Of a DNA stretch of 16,283 bases, positions 13,019 to 16,283 are shown piece after piece. The notes beneath the pieces were generated by a model that was not told the origin of the DNA, did no database searches, and was given only the letters and a program-made list of their open reading frames with translations. Source of the DNA: an uncultured Gemmiger sp. Lineage in GTDB: Bacteria > Bacillota > Clostridia > Oscillospirales > Ruminococcaceae. Position 1 is the stretch's first letter; every line of letters starts with the position of its first letter. The stretch lies in the NCBI GenBank assembly GCA_959018215.1, contig CAUEKL010000027.1, positions 1 to 16,283 of the forward strand, given 5' to 3'. A program made the translations under genes and the position numbers.

Positions 13019-14779
13019 ATGGAGCTGAAAAAGCGGAAGAAACTGATCATCGGGATTCTGATTGCGGTGGTGGTGCTGGTCGTGGCGGTGCCCCTGATCG
13101 TGCTGGGGGTCTCCAAGGCCTTCACCGCCCAGGAGAGCGTGGTCCGCACCGACTGGGAGTTCGAGACCGGGGACACCATCGGGGAGAACGCCCAGGAGGG
13201 GGTGACCTACGCCGAGGCGGAGCTGGGGGACGGGCTGCGTGCGGTGCAGCTGATCCCCGACGGTATCGACGAGGAAGGCTTCACCTACTATGACACAGGC
13301 GTGCAGGAACGGCTGGCCGGGGCGCTGGACAGCCTGAAAGCCAGCATGACCTGGACCGCCACCACCCCTCTGGCGGTGCTCAATCCCTTCGGCACCGCCA
13401 GCAACGAACTGTATCTCTACTTCCAGACGGATGTGGCCACCAAGGTGAGCTACACCATCCATGTGGAGGATGAGGACATCCCCGACTACACCGCTTACGC
13501 GGCGGACGCTTCGGGGCAGGAGTACAACCGTACCCATGAGTTCCAGATCATCGGTCTGGTGCCCGGGGAAACCAACCAGGTCACCATGACCATCTCGGGC
13601 AGCTGGGGCAACGCCCGGCAGATCGTGCGGTTCACGGTGGAGATGCCCGAGACCCGCTCCGGCTACGCCACCAAACTGGAAGTGACCGACGGCAGCTCCG
13701 ACGCGGCCCAGGCCGGGGGCCTCTTTGCCATGATGCGGGTGAACGGGTATCTGGGCTACGGCTTCTTTTATGACAACGACGGCATCCTGCGCTATGAGAT
13801 GGTGCTGGAAGGCTTCGGCCTGGACCGGATGCTCTTTGACGGGAATGAGATCATCACCTGCGTGTCCTCCTCCAAGCTGGCCCGGATCAACGGGCTGGGA
13901 CAGGTGACCCGGGTGTACGACCTGGAGGGCTACGAACTGCACCACGACATCGGCTTCGGCGCCGACGGGGAGGTGCTGGCCCTGGCCGAAGTGGCGGAGG
14001 GCGAGACGGTGGAGGACCGGGTGCTGTCCATCGACCTGGAAAGCGGCGAAGTCTCGGAGATCCTGGACTTCACCCAGGTGATGCAGGGCTATTTTGACAT
14101 GACCCGCCCGGTCACCCCCACCGATGACTTCTTCTGGCAGGCGGGGGAATGGGACTGGATCCATCTGAACAGTTTGCAGTACATGCCGGAAGATGACAGC
14201 CTCATCGTCTCCTCCCGGGAGACCTCCACCATCATCAAGGTGACCGGCATCCACAGCCAGCCCACGGTGGACTGGCTGGCCGGGGACAGCCGGTTCTGGA
14301 CGGATACCCCCTACGCCGACCTCTGCCTGACCCAGGTGGGCGACTTTGTGCCCCAGTACGGCCAGCACTGCGTGGAGCTGCTGGCCCAGGAGGGGGATGG
14401 GGTATACACCCTGGTGATCTACAACAACAACTACTGGTCGCTGAACACCCGGGACGACTTTGAGCTGGAGGTGGCCGACACCGTGGGCACCGACCTGTAC
14501 GGGGACGGCAGCGAGACCAGCCAGGTGTACATCTACCGCATCGACGAGAACGCCCGCACCTTCGAACTGACCGACAGCTTCGACGTGCCCTATTCCAGCA
14601 TCGTGTCCGACGGGGTGCATTGCGACAACTCGGACAACTGGGTGGTGAACAGCGGGGTGTCCATGGTCTTTGGGGAGTATGACCCCGAGGGCGTGCTCAT
14701 CCGGGAATACAAATACGACTGCACCATGCAGAACTACCGGACCTTCAAGTACGACATGACCGGGTTCTGGTTCGGCTGA
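13019..14779 (+). CDS. Membrane-anchored aryl-sulfate sulfotransferase (AssT-like)
   Basis: AssT enzymes move the sulfuryl group from one phenolic sulfate to another phenol without the donor PAPS. The 586-aa protein begins with KKRKK and a long hydrophobic stretch (about 9-34) without a clear cleavage site, so it is probably anchored outside the membrane. A beta-sandwich-like N domain (about 40-215) precedes the propeller domain. Likely active-site residues are H308 or H309 in YELHHDIGF, H382 and R400 in WIHLNS...VSSRETS, and H450 in YGQHCVEL as the sulfurylated nucleophile. The H382-R400 distance of 18 equals that of H356-R374 in E. coli AssT. GGGAG lies 13 nt before the ATG; GTGAAG is closer, with an 8-nt gap. 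It is second in an operon with the permease and is followed by a strong terminator. Donor and acceptor are unknown; host or dietary phenol sulfates are plausible in the gut. Confidence 0.88.
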   Translation: MELKKRKKLIIGILIAVVVLVVAVPLIVLGVSKAFTAQESVVRTDWEFETGDTIGENAQEGVTYAEAELGDGLRAVQLIPDGIDEEGFTYYDTGVQERLAGALDSLKASMTWTATTPLAVLNPFGTASNELYLYFQTDVATKVSYTIHVEDEDIPDYTAYAADASGQEYNRTHEFQIIGLVPGETNQVTMTISGSWGNARQIVRFTVEMPETRSGYATKLEVTDGSSDAAQAGGLFAMMRVNGYLGYGFFYDNDGILRYEMVLEGFGLDRMLFDGNEIITCVSSSKLARINGLGQVTRVYDLEGYELHHDIGFGADGEVLALAEVAEGETVEDRVLSIDLESGEVSEILDFTQVMQGYFDMTRPVTPTDDFFWQAGEWDWIHLNSLQYMPEDDSLIVSSRETSTIIKVTGIHSQPTVDWLAGDSRFWTDTPYADLCLTQVGDFVPQYGQHCVELLAQEGDGVYTLVIYNNNYWSLNTRDDFELEVADTVGTDLYGDGSETSQVYIYRIDENARTFELTDSFDVPYSSIVSDGVHCDNSDNWVVNSGVSMVFGEYDPEGVLIREYKYDCTMQNYRTFKYDMTGFWFG

Positions 14780-14792
14780 GAAGGGCCTTTGC

Positions 14793-14840
14793 AAGGGGAG
14801 CGCCGCAGAATTTCTTTCTGCGGCGCTCCCCTTTTTGTTC
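14793..14840 (+). terminator. Strong terminator after the sulfotransferase
   Basis: A perfect 18-bp stem (14793-14810 with 14816-14833) has a 5-nt loop and runs into TTTTTG. It lies 13 nt past the stop codon. Its left arm also carries AA at the base, but T-run polarity favours the plus strand. Confidence 0.95.
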
Positions 14841-14887
14841 ATGGTCACAAAAACCTCCAAAAGTGGGAAGCAAACCCGGGAAATCCC

Positions 14888-14916
14888 TTGCAACGCCGGG
14901 AAATATGTGATACCAT
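14888..14916 (+). promoter_or_regulatory. Promoter of the surface protein gene
   Basis: TTGCAA (14888-14893) is followed after 17 nt by TACCAT (14911-14916), which is preceded by TGA as an extended -10. The start would be near 14923, giving a leader of about 70 nt. Confidence 0.5.
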
Positions 14917-14992
14917 CCATAGATGTAACAATTGGAAACAGAGGAAAAGGATGGGGATGCTCTTCCCGTCCCCTTTCCGGCAGGAGGTTTAT

Positions 14993-16283
14993 GTGAGAAA
15001 GAAACGATGGGTCGCGGGAATGCTGGCGGTGGCCATGATGCTTTCCCTGACGGCACCGGCTTTGGCCGAAAACACCATCCCGGCCCCGGAGAGCGCGGCG
15101 GCGGCCGCCACCGCCGAAACGGCGGCAGTCCCGGTACCGGAAACGGAGGAAGAGGAACAGGCGGCCGAGCCTGTGACCGAGGAAGCCCCGGCCCCCGCCG
15201 CAACGGCAGAACAGGCCGGGGAAGCCCGGGCGCAGGCGGCTCCCCTGTCCCTGACGGAGGAGGCCCCGGTCCGGGCGCTGGGGGAAACCCAGCCCTGGGA
15301 CGGGGTATCGGTGGATACCGACTGGTACACCGGGCAGCCGGACGCGGCCACCTACACCCTCACCACCCCGGCCCAGCTGGCGGGGTTGGCCAAGCTGGTG
15401 AACGAGGGGAACAACTTTGCCAAAAAGACGGTGGTGCTGGAAGATTCCCTGGACCTGAACGGGCAGGAGTGGACCCCCATCGGCGGCACGGACACCGGCG
15501 GGACCTTTGCCGGCACCTTTGACGGCCAGGGGCATACCATCGCCAACCTGACCATCACCCGGGGGCTGGACAATGTGGGCGCCAACAACCGGGTGGGCCT
15601 GTTCGGCGCCGGGACCAGCGCCGCCAGGATCCAGAATTTCACCCTGCACAACGCGGATGTATCCGGCTGCCTGCAGGTGGCGGCGGTGCTGGGCGGTTCC
15701 GGCGGCGCCGAAGCCAGGGTCTCCAACGTCCGGGTCACCGGCCGGGTGAACGTCCGCGGCTGGTGGTATGTGGGCGGCATCATGGGCAAGGGCTATTCCA
15801 CCATCACCGGCTGCTCGGTGCTGGGGGACGGCCCTTCCACCTCCGCCGTTTCCATCACCGGCGGCTATGCGGGGGGCATCGTGGGCTTTATGGGGGAGGA
15901 CAACTGCGTCACCTCCGGCTGCACGGTGAAGGACATCACGGTGAGCGGCGCCTATAACGGCATCGGCGGGGTGAACGGCATCCTGCACTACGGCAACACC
16001 ATCCGGGACTGCACGGTGGAAAACGTGGTGGTCTGGCAGACCACCGAGCCGGAGGAGGGCGACAGCGGCCGCATCTATGTGGGGGCCTTCGGCGGCACCT
16101 ATCTGGACAACAACGGCAAGACTCCGCCCACCCTGGAAAACTGCCATTTCCTGGGGGAACTGTATTACGGCGCTGCCAAAACCGAGCTGCGGGAGGACAC
16201 CCGCTATGTGGGCAGCCTGTGGTACGGCGCTGAACCCCCGGCCACGGTGAACATCTCCGGCTGCACGGTGGGCTTTCCCGAAA
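14993..16283 (+). CDS. Secreted GLUG / beta-helix surface protein, 5' part
   Basis: The frame stays open for 430 codons and is cut by the window end. It begins with GTG at 14993, 5 nt after AGGAGG (14982-14987); the ATG two bases earlier runs straight into a stop. A clear signal peptide covers residues 1-25 (basic RKKRW, hydrophobic core, cleavage after ALA). Residues 26-98 are an Ala, Glu and Pro linker. From about 108 on there is TLTTPAQLAGLAKLVNEG, WTPIGG and FAGTFDGQGHTIANLTI, then repeated turns such as VGLFG, VGGIMG and AGGIVGFMG alternating with SGC or TGC segments. These are marks of GLUG-type right-handed beta-helix proteins on the surface of gut Firmicutes. Regular cysteines (for example SGCTV, RDCTV, ENCHF) recur at turns. 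The C-terminal anchor is out of view. The ligand is unknown; adhesion or glycan binding is only a guess. Confidence 0.85.
   Translation, partial: MRKKRWVAGMLAVAMMLSLTAPALAENTIPAPESAAAAATAETAAVPVPETEEEEQAAEPVTEEAPAPAATAEQAGEARAQAAPLSLTEEAPVRALGETQPWDGVSVDTDWYTGQPDAATYTLTTPAQLAGLAKLVNEGNNFAKKTVVLEDSLDLNGQEWTPIGGTDTGGTFAGTFDGQGHTIANLTITRGLDNVGANNRVGLFGAGTSAARIQNFTLHNADVSGCLQVAAVLGGSGGAEARVSNVRVTGRVNVRGWWYVGGIMGKGYSTITGCSVLGDGPSTSAVSITGGYAGGIVGFMGEDNCVTSGCTVKDITVSGAYNGIGGVNGILHYGNTIRDCTVENVVVWQTTEPEEGDSGRIYVGAFGGTYLDNNGKTPPTLENCHFLGELYYGAAKTELREDTRYVGSLWYGAEPPATVNISGCTVGFPE

Noticed and set aside
12971..16147. 1058-codon open frame antisense to the sulfotransferase and surface protein
   Set aside because: It is a composition artefact of high-GC codons: rich in His, Gly, Val and Pro, no known domain, and it crosses a strong terminator and two real genes.

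Overview
The window looks like a chromosomal segment of a high-GC, gut-type Clostridia member in the Oscillospiraceae (Faecalibacterium / Gemmiger / Subdoligranulum-like). The reasons are the GC-rich codon use, the gene families, canonical AGGAGG ribosome sites and TTGACA/TATAAT promoters, FabK as the only enoyl-ACP reductase seen, a GLUG-type surface protein, and short palindromic repeats between genes. The genus is inferred from style, not from a marker gene.

Layout. (1) 1-2880: two divergent sugar genes. An aldose 1-epimerase family protein lies on the minus strand (103-975) and uronate isomerase uxaC on the plus strand (1383-2825). Each has its own promoter in the shared 407-nt gap and its own hairpin terminator. 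(2) 2881-3437: a gene-free repeat island between the converging uxaC and fab transcripts. It holds two copies of a two-hairpin repeat, two copies of a 44-nt exact repeat and several further stems, and ends in the terminator of the minus-strand genes. (3) 3438-11820, minus strand: a type II fatty-acid synthesis cluster read in the order acpP, accD, accA, fabH, fabK, fabD, fabG, fabF, fabZ, then a MarR-family regulator with its own probable promoter. It starts at a near-consensus promoter (11925-11952) flanked by three ATTTAG(C/G)TAAA-like boxes, the likely operators. accB and accC are absent. A 325-nt, highly structured non-coding stretch separates fabG from fabF. (4) 12200-14840, plus strand: a TauE/SafE-type permease followed closely by a membrane-anchored aryl-sulfate sulfotransferase and a strong terminator. 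(5) 14993-end: the 5' part of a secreted GLUG / beta-helix surface protein, cut by the window end.

How the genes work together. AccA and AccD form the carboxyltransferase that makes malonyl-CoA. FabD loads malonate on ACP, FabH starts chains, and FabF, FabG, FabZ and FabK run the elongation cycle. The MarR protein resembles FabT-type lipid regulators and is the obvious candidate to bind the boxes at the acpP promoter. Several gene pairs are joined by ATGA overlaps, so translation is probably coupled.

The least explained items are the fabG-fabF structured element, which contains two hairpins with an identical seven-base loop and compensating stem changes, the repeat island, and the permease-sulfotransferase pair.
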